A DNA stretch of 64,000 bases from Chryseobacterium sp. (GTDB taxonomy: Bacteria > Bacteroidota > Bacteroidia > Flavobacteriales > Weeksellaceae), in assembly GCA_031277615.1 (NCBI GenBank), contig JAITMC010000022.1:1-64000 (forward strand), given 5' to 3'. Positions 27,689 through 36,969 of this stretch are shown piece after piece. Position numbers and translations under genes: made by a program. How positions within the stretch are numbered: the stretch's first letter is position 1; every line of letters starts with the position of its first letter. The notes below the pieces were generated by a model. It saw only the letters and a program-made list of their open reading frames with translations. It was not told where the DNA came from and made no database searches.

Positions 27689-27717
27689 TCATTTATTATA
27701 TTCATGAAGAAAAATTC

Positions 27718-27745
27718 TTGAGGTCATAAAATTAGTATAAATTTG
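27718..27745 (+). promoter_or_regulatory. Complete Bacteroidota promoter for kup
   Basis: TTG at 27718-27720 is spaced 17 bases from TAAATTTG at 27738-27745, matching the -33/-7 architecture. The start codon is 26 bases further on. Confidence 0.75.
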
Positions 27746-27771
27746 CGCTTTTAAAAAATAAATTGGCTGAT

Positions 27772-29763
27772 ATGGCAGAAGTTACAGAGGGTGGTCATCA
27801 CTTCGACCTTAAGAAACTCTCATTTGTAGGTGTTATAGTCTCTCTGGGGATTGTTTTCGGAGATATTGGAACCTCACCGCTTTACGTAATGAAGGCGATC
27901 GTTAACGCAAGAAAAGACGGTGCCGCTATGCCGTTTGATGAATATATTGAAGGAGCACTGTCCTGTATCATCTGGACGCTTACCCTTCAGACCACCCTGA
28001 AATATGTGATCATTGCTTTACGGGCAGACAACAAGGGTGAAGGAGGAATTTTGGCTTTATATTCATTAGTCAAGAAACTTAAGAAAAAATGGCTGTATGT
28101 GGTTGCCATTATCGGAGCCTCTACGTTAGTGGCAGATAGTGTGATTACCCCTTCTCTTACCGTAATGTCGGCCATTGAAGGACTTAAAATCTATAATCCT
28201 GAAACGCCGGTCGTGCTCATCACCCTTGTGATCCTCTTTGTGGTCTTTGTGGTTCAGCAGTTCGGTACAGCCTCTATCGGTAAATTCTTTGGTCCGGTGA
28301 TGGTCACCTGGTTTCTCGTATTAGGAATTTCGGGATCACTGCATATCTTTGATCATATCGAAATTCTGAGAGCTTTCAACCCGATGTATGCCTATAACCT
28401 GATTACCCACTCATCCAGTGCAATCGTCATTATGGGAGCCGTTTTCCTTTGTACAACCGGAGCAGAAGCATTGTATTCTGACTTAGGGCACTGTGGGGCC
28501 AAAAATATCAGGATCAGCTGGATCTTTGTAAAATTAATGTTGATCTTAAACTATCTGGGACAGGGCTCCTGGCTGTTGGATAACTACCATCAGGTACACA
28601 ACGGGGTGAATCCTTTTTTTGGAATTATGCCGGAATGGGCGGTGCTTCCAAGTGTTATTCTGGCAACGGCAGCCGCAATTATTGCCAGTCAGGCCGTGAT
28701 TACCGGATCATTTACCATGTTCTCGGAAGCGATGTCCATCTCTTTCTGGCCAAATCAGCATATTGAATATCCTTCGGGGATCAAAGGACAGATGTATATT
28801 CCGAGAATCAACTGGGGACTGATGGCTTTCTGTTTTGTGGTGGTGATTTTCTTCCAGAAATCAGAACGGATGGAAGCCGCATACGGTCTTACCATTACCA
28901 TTACCATGTTGATGACCACCATTCTTCTTCTGTTCTGGCTGAGCCGTACCAGAGTGAATAAAATCTTTATTTTAGGATTTGCCGTCGTATACCTGTTCCT
29001 GGAATCAGGATTCTTCTATGCCAATGTGATTAAATTTGTAGACGGAGGATGGCTGACGATGGTATTGGGTGGATTTATTGCAGTCTGCATGTATGCATGG
29101 TATAATGGCCGACTGATTAAAGCGAACTTCATCCAGTATGTAAAAATCGATAAATATGTATCCATCCTGAAAGATATGAAGCTGGATGAGACCATTCCGA
29201 AATATGCCACCAACCTGGCATATCTGAGCAGGGCCAAAAGAAATGATGAAGTAGAATCAAAAATTATTTATTCCATCATCAAAAAACAGCCGAAAAGAGC
29301 AGATCATTACTTTATTTTAAGTATTGTGAACCAGGAAGATCCATATACCTTTAAATACACGGTAGACGAAATCCTGCCGGGCACCGTATATAAAGTTAAT
29401 TTCCTGTTAGGATTTAAAGTAGACCGCAGAATCAATGACTATTTCAACATGGTTCTCAAAGATCTGATGGCTGAGGAAACCATTCCGTCAAGAAGCAGCC
29501 ATCCGTCCCTTAGAGCCCATAATATTCCGCCGGATCTGAAGTATGTGATTATAGATAACACCTATATCAACGATATCCTTTTAACTGTTAAACAGAAGAT
29601 TACCCTGAATATTTACAACTTTGTAAAATATATCGGCAGTGATGACTTTAAGGCCTGGGGCGTATCTTCCCACAACGTTGAAGTGGAATCCGCACCGATC
29701 ACAGAACTTACGGTTTACGACAATAAAATTGAACAGTCGGGGTTCTTCCGTCACAACTCTTAA
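27772..29763 (+). CDS. kup: Kup/HAK/KT potassium uptake transporter
   Basis: This 663-residue inner-membrane protein mediates K+ uptake, probably with H+. The family signature 'IVFGDIGTSPLYV' is at residues ~23-35. About twelve membrane helices follow, then a cytoplasmic C-terminal domain from ~460, as in KUP proteins. 'GEGGILALYSLV' (~83) and 'SVITPSLTVMSAIEGL' (~120) are also conserved. I start at the ATG at 27772; an in-frame TTG three codons earlier is less likely. It has its own promoter. The next gene, a Fur-family regulator, starts 67 bases downstream behind its own -7 box. Confidence 0.93.
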   Translation: MAEVTEGGHHFDLKKLSFVGVIVSLGIVFGDIGTSPLYVMKAIVNARKDGAAMPFDEYIEGALSCIIWTLTLQTTLKYVIIALRADNKGEGGILALYSLVKKLKKKWLYVVAIIGASTLVADSVITPSLTVMSAIEGLKIYNPETPVVLITLVILFVVFVVQQFGTASIGKFFGPVMVTWFLVLGISGSLHIFDHIEILRAFNPMYAYNLITHSSSAIVIMGAVFLCTTGAEALYSDLGHCGAKNIRISWIFVKLMLILNYLGQGSWLLDNYHQVHNGVNPFFGIMPEWAVLPSVILATAAAIIASQAVITGSFTMFSEAMSISFWPNQHIEYPSGIKGQMYIPRINWGLMAFCFVVVIFFQKSERMEAAYGLTITITMLMTTILLLFWLSRTRVNKIFILGFAVVYLFLESGFFYANVIKFVDGGWLTMVLGGFIAVCMYAWYNGRLIKANFIQYVKIDKYVSILKDMKLDETIPKYATNLAYLSRAKRNDEVESKIIYSIIKKQPKRADHYFILSIVNQEDPYTFKYTVDEILPGTVYKVNFLLGFKVDRRINDYFNMVLKDLMAEETIPSRSSHPSLRAHNIPPDLKYVIIDNTYINDILLTVKQKITLNIYNFVKYIGSDDFKAWGVSSHNVEVESAPITELTVYDNKIEQSGFFRHNS

Positions 29764-29807
29764 CGCCTGAGGTATCAAACCATACTGTCTATTTAAATAA
29801 AAATCAA

Positions 29808-29815
29808 TAAATTTG
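29808..29815 (+). promoter_or_regulatory. -7 box of fur-family gene
   Basis: TAAATTTG lies 15 bases before the ATG at 29831. No -33 TTG is evident. Confidence 0.5.
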
Positions 29816-29830
29816 TAGATAATTTTTTTG

Positions 29831-30304
29831 ATGGATACAGTACAAAAAGAAAAAAATATTGCTTTGATCAAGGATGTTTTAAGAAACTACTTATTAGAAA
29901 AAGGGTTTAGAAACACACCTGAACGATATACCATATTGGAAGAGATTTATAATATGGATCATCACTTTAATGTTGATGATCTGTATCTTCTGATGATGCA
30001 GAAAAAATATCACGTTTCCAAAGCTACGATTTACAATACGATTGAAATTTTCCTGGATGCCGGTTTAATCCGTAAGCATCAGTTTGGAGAAAAAACATTG
30101 ACCTCTTCCTCTTATGAGAAGTCCTATTTTGATAAACAGCACGACCATCTTGTGATTTACAAAAAAGATTCCGACAAAGAGATTGAAGAAATTATAGAGT
30201 TCTGCGACCCAAGAATTCAGGGAATCAAAGAAGCAATTGAAGACGCATTTGGCGTAAAAATTGATTCGCATTCGCTGTACTTCTATGGCACTAAGAATGA
30301 TTAA
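29831..30304 (+). CDS. Fur family transcriptional regulator
   Basis: The 157-residue protein has the winged-helix DNA-binding fold of Fur proteins ('GFRNTPERYTILEEIYNMDHHFNVDDLY', then 'KYHVSKATIYNTIEIFLDAGLI' with the recognition helix, ~residues 18-80). The dimerisation part contains 'QHDHLVIYKK' and 'IEEIIEFCDP'. The CxxC structural-zinc motif normally after HDHL is replaced by IYKK, so the structural zinc site seems absent. Fur, Zur or PerR specificity cannot be told. It overlaps no promoter of its neighbour: the OstA gene begins three bases after its stop, so they are co-transcribed. Confidence 0.88.
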   Translation: MDTVQKEKNIALIKDVLRNYLLEKGFRNTPERYTILEEIYNMDHHFNVDDLYLLMMQKKYHVSKATIYNTIEIFLDAGLIRKHQFGEKTLTSSSYEKSYFDKQHDHLVIYKKDSDKEIEEIIEFCDPRIQGIKEAIEDAFGVKIDSHSLYFYGTKND

Positions 30305-30307
30305 TCA

Positions 30308-32050
30308 ATGAGAATATACCTTTTCCTGCTAATTTTTATTTCTGCGCTTGCTTCTGCACAGGATGATAAACCTGTGAAGAGAGATCCGTATCTTCAGCCG
30401 GCTGCCGGAACACCACGCCCACAGCCACAGAAACCGGAAGACAAAATAAAGATCATTCACGCCGATGAAATCAAAAAAAGCCCTGAAAAATATGATGGGA
30501 ACCAGTATTTTATTGGGCATGTGCAGATTGAACATCAGGGTTCTGTGCTTACCGCAGATGAACTGGTTATTTATGACAAAGAAAATTTTGTAAAGGCAAT
30601 CGGGAATACCAAACTTCAGAATACCGACGGATCTGTTATCACAGCGGGAGAAATGGAGTATGACGGGAATACCCAAAAAGGAGTTGCCCGGAAAAACGTG
30701 GTTCTTACCGATCCCAAGCAGACTATAAAAACCGATATCCTCTATTACGACAGGATATCCAATCAGGCTTACTTCAACACCGGAGGAACCATTTCCGACG
30801 GTCAGAATGTAACCTATACAAAATCGGCTACCTATTTCCTCAATACAAAACTCGTGGATCTTACCGGAAATGTAAAGATCGATACCCCGCAGTATGTGAT
30901 TGAAGGAGCCAATATCAAGCAGAACCAGAATACAAAAGTGGCAGAGTTCTTCGGACCGACGACGATTACGAACCGTGCCAATCCTAAAAACAGGATATAT
31001 ACGGAAAGAGGAACCTACAGAATGGAAACCAAGGAAGCTTTCCTGAACAAAAATTCCAGAATCTTTTACAATGATAAGATTCTTACCGGTGATGATATGT
31101 ATTACAACCAGATTACCGGCTTCGGAAAAGCAACAGGAAATGTAACTCTGGATGATCCTCTGGAAAAAAGGTATATGAAAGGCGGATATGGAGAAGTTTT
31201 TGAAAAGAAAGATTCCGCAATGATGACCCGAAGTCCTTATGCCGTGAAAATCATGGAGAAAGATTCCATCTACTTTGCTGCTGAGAAGATCATCTCCTAT
31301 CAGAGACCTGATTCCTTAGATATAAAACTGAAAAAGAACTTTATCAGGGCCTATAAAAAGGGAAGAGTTTACAAATCCAATGCACAGGGTAGGGCAGATT
31401 CCATTGCTTTCAATGAAACAGACGGGGTCATGCACATGTATACCAAACCTATTCTCTGGAGTGGTGAAAAGCAGGTGACCGGAGATAAGATTGAAGCGTA
31501 TTTCAATACCAAAACAGAAGGAATTGATTCCCTTAAAGTGATAGGAAATGCTTTCGCCATCAGTAAAGTCGATTCCCTGAACCTGAAAGATGAATTCAAC
31601 CAGGTAAAAGGAAAATTCATGACGGTTTATTATGAGAATAACGATATCAAAGAAGCCCGTGTGGTAGGAAATGCCCAGTCCATTGTTTACGTAGACGATG
31701 TTGATCAGGAAACCAAACAGCCTCAGAGAATCGGGATTACCCTTTCTACCTGCGGAATCATTGGTGCTTTATTTGAAGAAACCGGACTGCAGATCATTTC
31801 ATGCAGTATCGGTGCCAACTCAGATACTTATCCGATGAGTAAAATAGAACCGGAAAAAAGAAAATTCCCGGACTTCAACTGGAATACCAAAGATCGCATC
31901 AGGAAATGGCAGGATATTCTTGTAGATTCCCCGAACTATGAGGAAATAAAATATACCACAGAGAATGATCTCTACGACCAGGCTCAGGATGCCCTCGAAA
32001 AAGAAAGAGCAAAAGAAGAAGCCAAAAAACCTAAACGGGTCAGAAAATAA
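30308..32050 (+). CDS. OstA-like protein (LptA-like LPS transport)
   Basis: The 580-residue exported protein has a signal peptide ending ..ASAQ (~18) and a Pro/Lys-rich linker. The repeated OstA/LptA beta-jellyroll pattern runs from ~50 onward ('IIHADEIKKSPEKYDGNQYFIGHVQIEHQG...'). The repeating 'G.V.......A.......Y....' turns are typical of periplasmic bridge proteins carrying lipopolysaccharide. The chain is much longer than E. coli LptA, as is usual in Bacteroidota. The Lys/Arg-rich end (~555-580) is atypical of the fold. It is coupled to the upstream fur gene. Confidence 0.85.
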   Translation: MRIYLFLLIFISALASAQDDKPVKRDPYLQPAAGTPRPQPQKPEDKIKIIHADEIKKSPEKYDGNQYFIGHVQIEHQGSVLTADELVIYDKENFVKAIGNTKLQNTDGSVITAGEMEYDGNTQKGVARKNVVLTDPKQTIKTDILYYDRISNQAYFNTGGTISDGQNVTYTKSATYFLNTKLVDLTGNVKIDTPQYVIEGANIKQNQNTKVAEFFGPTTITNRANPKNRIYTERGTYRMETKEAFLNKNSRIFYNDKILTGDDMYYNQITGFGKATGNVTLDDPLEKRYMKGGYGEVFEKKDSAMMTRSPYAVKIMEKDSIYFAAEKIISYQRPDSLDIKLKKNFIRAYKKGRVYKSNAQGRADSIAFNETDGVMHMYTKPILWSGEKQVTGDKIEAYFNTKTEGIDSLKVIGNAFAISKVDSLNLKDEFNQVKGKFMTVYYENNDIKEARVVGNAQSIVYVDDVDQETKQPQRIGITLSTCGIIGALFEETGLQIISCSIGANSDTYPMSKIEPEKRKFPDFNWNTKDRIRKWQDILVDSPNYEEIKYTTENDLYDQAQDALEKERAKEEAKKPKRVRK

Positions 32051-32070
32051 AAATAATTTATTGAAAATAT

Positions 32071-32108
32071 AAAAATCACCATTCTTACCATGAGAATTGG
32101 TGATTTTT
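32071..32108 (+). terminator. Intrinsic terminator
   Basis: AAAATCACC and its complement GGTGATTTT form the stem around a second AT stem, followed by T residues. Confidence 0.85.
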
Positions 32109-32317
32109 TTATGAAGAAAAATGATAAAGTTTTTATAAAATTATGGAAAAAAAACAATTTTTTTATATACCACGTTTTTTTGAATGAAATTTAAGTGCCT
32201 TTAAATCTGTGATTTACTTCTTTGATTTCGATTTAACATAATTTTTCTATTTAACATAACATTTGGAATACAATTATTTTTATAAATTTAGTTACCAACA
32301 ACCAAATCTATGTGAAT

Positions 32318-33223
32318 ATGAAAGTTAGCTATTTTCTGTTGGCTCTTATTTTAGGTATAATAAGAACTAACGCCCAGGTAGGGATTTCTAAATCCCCGAA
32401 TTTTCAGCCTGATAACAGATCGTTTCTGCATGTAAAATCGGATGATAACGCTGCAAGAATGCCCAGAGCAAATACGGCTGCGGTACTCCCGGTTTCTGCA
32501 ACAGGAACAACAGACAACGGTACGCAGGGCTCCATTATCTTCAACAGGGAAACCGGAAGTATTGTTCAGAACGATGGATCAACATGGAAAATTTCAGATC
32601 CTATTGTAACCACCATGAAGAATAATAAAATGGCACGGTTTATCAGGAACGGAACAGTAACCACAACCTGCGCTCCGTGTAATCTTTTACCTTTTCCTAA
32701 TTGTATCATAGGAGCAAACCAGCAATGTACCCCAGTAAACGTTCCATTAGCGGCAGCAACACCTGCTCTGAACGAAATAGCCAATGATGTGGAGCTATTA
32801 ACTGCGGCTCCGGGAAATGTAATCAATTTTAAAACAAACGGATTGTACAGACTTTCCTTTAAGAGTGGAGTTATCAATATCGGAAGACCTGTCTGCCTGG
32901 GATTATCAACAGGTTTATATTCAAGACTGAATTTGGAAATCAGTTCTGATAACGGAACTACATGGAAGCCTATCAATAATACGGTAAGCAATACTACAGG
33001 CGGATTAATGAGTTCTTTACCCCTTGGAGCGATAGATGTAGGAGAATCGCTGGCATTTACTTATATGGGGCTTTTTAAAGCGAATGACAAAGTGAGGCTG
33101 AGATTTTATGGAAACCAAACCATATTGGTGGGTGGCTGCGTAGGCTCAGATATGTTTTTTTCTATGAATTCTACAGGAAATTCTATATCAGATATTATTG
33201 TTGAAAAATTAAATATGCAATAA
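32318..33223 (+). CDS. Secreted protein with adhesin-like modules, paralogue 1 of 3
   Basis: The 301-residue exported protein has a signal peptide ending TNAQ. The N-terminal module contains 'GSIIFNRETGSIVQNDGSTW' (~70-90), a short-hairpin motif also present in the next two proteins. The C-terminal module (~165-301) has 'NGLYRLSFKSG' and alternating strands suggestive of a C1q/TNF-like jelly-roll. Four Cys cluster in the middle (CAPCN, NCI, QQC), possibly disulphides. I start at ATG 32318 rather than the GTG two codons upstream. First gene of a three-gene operon; surface or matrix role inferred. Confidence 0.7.
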   Translation: MKVSYFLLALILGIIRTNAQVGISKSPNFQPDNRSFLHVKSDDNAARMPRANTAAVLPVSATGTTDNGTQGSIIFNRETGSIVQNDGSTWKISDPIVTTMKNNKMARFIRNGTVTTTCAPCNLLPFPNCIIGANQQCTPVNVPLAAATPALNEIANDVELLTAAPGNVINFKTNGLYRLSFKSGVINIGRPVCLGLSTGLYSRLNLEISSDNGTTWKPINNTVSNTTGGLMSSLPLGAIDVGESLAFTYMGLFKANDKVRLRFYGNQTILVGGCVGSDMFFSMNSTGNSISDIIVEKLNMQ

Positions 33224-33224
33224 A

Positions 33225-34058
33225 ATGAAAAATATACTCATAATTGTAGTGTTGTTATTTCAATACGATTTACATGCACAGATGTTCATTGGAGACAATA
33301 TGGTCAGCAACAAAAATGTTTTAAAAATCAAAGATGGGGTACAGGGCGTTATTCTTCCGTATTCTAATGCTTATACTACCTTTCCTAAATATAATGCCAA
33401 TGTAACCGATGTCTTTGATGATCATCCCAATCTTGTGGGAGGGCTTATTTACAATAAAAGTGATGATCAGTATTATAAATATGACGGCTTTGCATGGAAC
33501 CCTGCAAGGCAGATACAGGGAATATTCCAGCCTAAGGGTTCCAGGCTGGGGATTTCTCAGGGAATTACGATTCCCTGTATTTCATTCGGGATAGGATTAT
33601 GCCTGTCAACCGGCTCCGCTGCCTATCTGGCTCCGGATAATAAAAGTGAAGTTCTTGTCGATAACCTTGGGCTTAAGAATACAAGCACAAGCACAGTAAC
33701 GATAAAACAGGCTGGAATCTACGACATTGGTGCCGGATTGGGTTTTACAGGCGGGTCCTTTGGTGCGCAAGTTGGGATTACTGAATTTAAAATAACCCTG
33801 CAGGCTAAATACCCGAGTGCCGCAAACTGGGAGACAGTGGTTACCAAGTCCAACTATTCAGTCGTTTTTATCGTAGATACACAAGGGAATAAGACATGCA
33901 GTTTTGCGCATACCGTTTCTTTACCAGCCGGAACTGAGCTGCGGATTATTCCTACCATTAAAAGCAATGCTTTTTCAGGGGGAGCATTATCTAATTATGA
34001 TACAGATCCAAATTCAGTCAATTCCTTTATTGCAGCACGTTTAATTAAAGCTTATTAA
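33225..34058 (+). CDS. Secreted protein with adhesin-like modules, paralogue 2 of 3
   Basis: The 277-residue exported protein has a signal ending LHAQ. It shares the 'GLIYNKSDDQYYKYDGFAW' module (~78-96) and a C-terminal beta-rich domain beginning 'AGIYDIGAGLGFTGG' with its two paralogues. Overall sequence is otherwise divergent. It begins one base after the preceding stop and ends one base before the following start, so translation is tightly coupled. Named function unknown; fibre-like or trimeric C1q-like surface protein is my inference. Confidence 0.68.
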   Translation: MKNILIIVVLLFQYDLHAQMFIGDNMVSNKNVLKIKDGVQGVILPYSNAYTTFPKYNANVTDVFDDHPNLVGGLIYNKSDDQYYKYDGFAWNPARQIQGIFQPKGSRLGISQGITIPCISFGIGLCLSTGSAAYLAPDNKSEVLVDNLGLKNTSTSTVTIKQAGIYDIGAGLGFTGGSFGAQVGITEFKITLQAKYPSAANWETVVTKSNYSVVFIVDTQGNKTCSFAHTVSLPAGTELRIIPTIKSNAFSGGALSNYDTDPNSVNSFIAARLIKAY

Positions 34059-34059
34059 G

Positions 34060-34836
34060 ATGAAAAAATATATATTCGCACTGTCTTTATTAATTGTTAA
34101 TATTTACAGTGCACAGGTAAATTTTACCAGTATTCCCAATCCGGATTCTAATGCCAACGGAAATGATCAGGTAATGATGTATATTACCAATACCAGTGAA
34201 GCATCAGGAGTAAAAGGTTTTGGACTTCCAGCTGTAGAGGCTGTGGCGAACCTTCCTTATACAGGAGCCGGTGCTCCGTCTACGAGAATAGAAGAACTGA
34301 GAGGAATGCTTTTATTCGTTAAAAGTACAGGTCAGGTCATGGTTTTTGACGGTTTAGTTTGGAGCAAGGCTTTTGAAATAGAATCTGATAATATTTCAAG
34401 ATTCAGGGTTAATGCTGTATCTGCTGCGAATGGTGTTGTTTTTCTTCCGATAAACAATACGATTGATAAAGCTAATTATCTGGCGGATCCATTGAAACTT
34501 AAAACCAATGTTCCTGCAACCGGAGCCGGTGTCAACAGATTATACATCAGGCAGACAGGATTATACAGAGTGAATCTGAATCTGAATTTCACCGGCCCTG
34601 CCGGAACATTCAGCAGCAGATTAGGAGCAAGCTTATATCTGAATGATGTTAAAAAATTTCAGCTGCTGGAAAACGCCGCTGATTTTGACAGTACCAACAA
34701 GAAGATCAACTTAGATTTTTCGGTCTATGCCGTTCAGGGACAGTATATTACCTTAGAAACGCTGTCTGAGGTCGGCGGATCGACAGCATATAACGTTACA
34801 GCAGACAGTTATGTAACCGTAGAAAAAGTATTATAA
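34060..34836 (+). CDS. Secreted protein with adhesin-like modules, paralogue 3 of 3
   Basis: The 258-residue exported protein has a signal ending YSAQ, the shared hairpin module 'GMLLFVKSTGQVMVFDGLVW' (~86-105) and a C-terminal domain starting 'TGLYRVNLNLNFTGP'. It is the last gene of the trio and is followed by a strong terminator. It lacks the Cys residues of paralogue 1. As with its partners, I see no type IX secretion tail and no enzyme motif. Confidence 0.68.
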   Translation: MKKYIFALSLLIVNIYSAQVNFTSIPNPDSNANGNDQVMMYITNTSEASGVKGFGLPAVEAVANLPYTGAGAPSTRIEELRGMLLFVKSTGQVMVFDGLVWSKAFEIESDNISRFRVNAVSAANGVVFLPINNTIDKANYLADPLKLKTNVPATGAGVNRLYIRQTGLYRVNLNLNFTGPAGTFSSRLGASLYLNDVKKFQLLENAADFDSTNKKINLDFSVYAVQGQYITLETLSEVGGSTAYNVTADSYVTVEKVL

Positions 34837-34860
34837 TTCAAGTAAATATAATTAGTTTCC

Positions 34861-34892
34861 AATCACTCTTAATTTTTTAAGAGTGATTTTTT
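34861..34892 (+). terminator. Intrinsic terminator of the paralogue operon
   Basis: Arms AATCACTCTTAA (34861-34872) and TTAAGAGTGATT (34877-34888) are followed by a T-run. Confidence 0.9.
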
Positions 34893-34903
34893 ATGATTAA
34901 TCT

Positions 34904-35060
34904 GAATCCGGAATAAGAGTTTCTGATCCGGAAAGGCTTGATGATGGATGTTTTGATAACTGTACAGAATAGTAAGTGATAATTGGTCTCATTCATTGAA
35001 TGGTCAGGATCAGTTAATGATAACCAAACGCACATCCATCATCCCTTCTTCCATCTTCCA
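34904..35060. repeat. Fold-back repeat element with 11-bp terminal arms
   Basis: The left part 34904-34948 matches 25776-25820. GATGATGGATG (34940-34950) is the exact complement of CATCCATCATC (35033-35043), followed by TTCCATCTTCCATC. It lies between the terminator and the next promoter and encodes nothing. Confidence 0.55.
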
Positions 35061-35105
35061 TCCTTTTAAAGTCACCATTAATTTCTGCATGTGCCGAATC
35101 TTTTA

Positions 35106-35113
35106 TAGCTTTG
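35106..35113 (+). promoter_or_regulatory. -7 box of class III aminotransferase gene
   Basis: TAGCTTTG fits TAnnTTTG. A TTG within it opens a longer frame, which I reject in favour of the ATG at 35132. Confidence 0.5.
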
Positions 35114-35131
35114 CTGAAATTTTTCGAGACA

Positions 35132-36313
35132 ATGGAAATGCAAAAAGATTTTTTTACCTATCAGGCACAAACTACCCGGTTTGCAGCCGGTTTTGAAGTG
35201 GAAAAAGCTGAAGGAAGCTACATCTACGGAAAAAACGGACAAAAATACCTGGATTTTGTAGCCGGTGTTTCTGCCAATACTTTGGGACATTCGCATCCGA
35301 AAGTAGTGAATGCCATCAAAGAGCAGGCGGATAAATACCTTCACGTGATGGTATATGGAGAATATGCCCAGGAAAAACCGGTTGAGCTTTGTAAACTGCT
35401 TGCAGAAGCCACACCGCATCCTTTAGAAGTGACCTATCTGGTCAACAGTGGAGCGGAAGCCATCGACGGAAGCCTGAAACTGGCCAAACGATATACCGGA
35501 AGAGAAGAAATTGTTTCCTTTAAAGATTCCTATCACGGAAATACCCATGGAGCTTTAAGCGTATCGGGCAATGAATTCCATAAAAGAGAATTCCGTCCTT
35601 TGCTGCCGATGGTCAGTTTTATTGAATTCAACAATGAAAATGATTTTGATAAAATCACGGAAAAAACAGCCTGTGTGATTATGGAAACCATTCAGGGTGC
35701 GGCAGGATTCCTCGTTCCGGCAGATGATTATCTGATCAAGCTGAAGAAAAGATGTGAAGAAGTAGGAGCTCTTCTGATTCTGGATGAAATTCAGCCGGGC
35801 TTTGGAAGAACCGGAAAACTATTCTCTTTTGAACATTTCGGAATCGTTCCTGATATTCTCGTGATGGGAAAAGGAATGGGAGGTGGAGTTCCGGTAGGCG
35901 CTTTCATGAGCTCTGAGAAAATCATGGAAACCCTTTCGCATTCGCCTAAATTAGGCCATATCACCACGTTCGGAGGAAATCCTCTGATTGCAGCAGCAAG
36001 CCATGCTACCTTAAAAGAAGTGCTGGAAAGCGGATTGATGGAAGAAACTGCTGAAAAAGAAAAACTTTTCAGAGAACTTCTGGTTCATCCGAAGATCAGA
36101 AATATCAACGGAAAAGGGCTGATGCTGGCCGTTAATCTGGGAAGCCCTGAATATACCCTGGAAACAGCCAGAAAATGTATGGAAAAAGGCCTTATTGTAT
36201 TCTGGCAGCTGTATAGAAATGAATACCTCAGAATTTCTCCGCCGCTTACCATTTCAACGGAAGAGATCAGACAGGGATGTCAGATCATCCTGGATGTTTT
36301 AAATGAAAATTAA
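35132..36313 (+). CDS. Class III PLP-dependent aminotransferase
   Basis: This 393-residue enzyme has the acetylornithine/4-aminobutyrate type layout. 'YLDFVAGVSANTLGHSHP' near the N-terminus, 'VNSGAEAIDGSLKLAKRYTGR' for the phosphate-binding region, the PLP-pairing Asp in 'LILDEIQPGFGRTGK' (~220) and the catalytic Lys in 'VMGKGMGGGVPVGAF' (~250) are all present. The amino donor is unknown, and no arginine-biosynthesis genes adjoin it. Monocistronic with its own promoter and terminator. Confidence 0.88.
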   Translation: MEMQKDFFTYQAQTTRFAAGFEVEKAEGSYIYGKNGQKYLDFVAGVSANTLGHSHPKVVNAIKEQADKYLHVMVYGEYAQEKPVELCKLLAEATPHPLEVTYLVNSGAEAIDGSLKLAKRYTGREEIVSFKDSYHGNTHGALSVSGNEFHKREFRPLLPMVSFIEFNNENDFDKITEKTACVIMETIQGAAGFLVPADDYLIKLKKRCEEVGALLILDEIQPGFGRTGKLFSFEHFGIVPDILVMGKGMGGGVPVGAFMSSEKIMETLSHSPKLGHITTFGGNPLIAAASHATLKEVLESGLMEETAEKEKLFRELLVHPKIRNINGKGLMLAVNLGSPEYTLETARKCMEKGLIVFWQLYRNEYLRISPPLTISTEEIRQGCQIILDVLNEN

Positions 36314-36321
36314 ACGATATC

Positions 36322-36349
36322 ATCTCTCTGTTTTCAGGGAGATTTTTTT
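36322..36349 (+). terminator. Intrinsic terminator
   Basis: Arms ATCTCTCTG (36322-36330) and CAGGGAGAT (36335-36343, one G-T pair) are followed by TTTTTT. Confidence 0.85.
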
Positions 36350-36504
36350 ATGCTTAACATGGTATTTTTTCGCCTGAAAATAAGACCGGATACGGATTTT
36401 TGATCTCTGATAAATATCATGCAGATTATGTAAAAAAGTAATGGCTTTTTTGTGTAATAAAAAAATTAATTTATATATTGCGGGACGATAAAAACAAAGA
36501 TTAT

Positions 36505-36891
36505 ATGGCGAAACATAAAGTCCATTACGAATTTCCAATGCATTGTTTATCAGAGATTTTATATGAATATCTGGCGACTGCGGAGGGGTTGTCTGAATGG
36601 TTTGCGGATGAGGTAACAGAAAAAGGCGATGACTTCTTTTTTAGCTGGGGCGGAGGACCTGCCGAAAAGGCCACTTTAATCAGATATAAGCCTGAAGGTT
36701 TCGTCCGTTTCAGATGGGAAGAAGACGAAGGAACCAAGAATTTCTTTGAAATGACAATCGTTATAGATGACATTACAGAAGATCTGGCATTAAATATCAC
36801 CGATTTCTGTGAAGAAGGAGATGAAGAAGAAAATGCAATGTATTGGGAAAACCTGATAGAGAACCTTAGAATAAAACTGGGAGCGGCATAA
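36505..36891 (+). CDS. START-like/SRPBCC domain protein
   Basis: The 128-residue cytoplasmic protein has the START-like pattern 'YEFPMHCLSEILYEYLATAEGLSEWFADEV' then 'FSWGGGPAEKATLIRYKPEGFVRFRWEED', as in AHSA1-type domains. This fold binds hydrophobic ligands or partner proteins. I start at ATG 36505; a TTG at 36478 would add a non-conserved tail. It is followed by a short hairpin and then the aminotransferase-like gene, a pairing I believe recurs in Flavobacteriia. Ligand unknown. Confidence 0.82.
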   Translation: MAKHKVHYEFPMHCLSEILYEYLATAEGLSEWFADEVTEKGDDFFFSWGGGPAEKATLIRYKPEGFVRFRWEEDEGTKNFFEMTIVIDDITEDLALNITDFCEEGDEEENAMYWENLIENLRIKLGAA

Positions 36892-36920
36892 ACCGGCCAC
36901 TGTTGAAATGGTAAAACTGA

Positions 36921-36948
36921 TGAACGATTTATCGTTCATTATTTTTTT
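36921..36948 (+). terminator. Hairpin, possible weak terminator
   Basis: Arms TGAACGAT (36921-36928) and ATCGTTCA (36931-36938) are followed by a T-rich stretch after two A/T bases. Confidence 0.6.
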
Positions 36949-36969
36949 ATAAATAAATCAGATCAAAAA

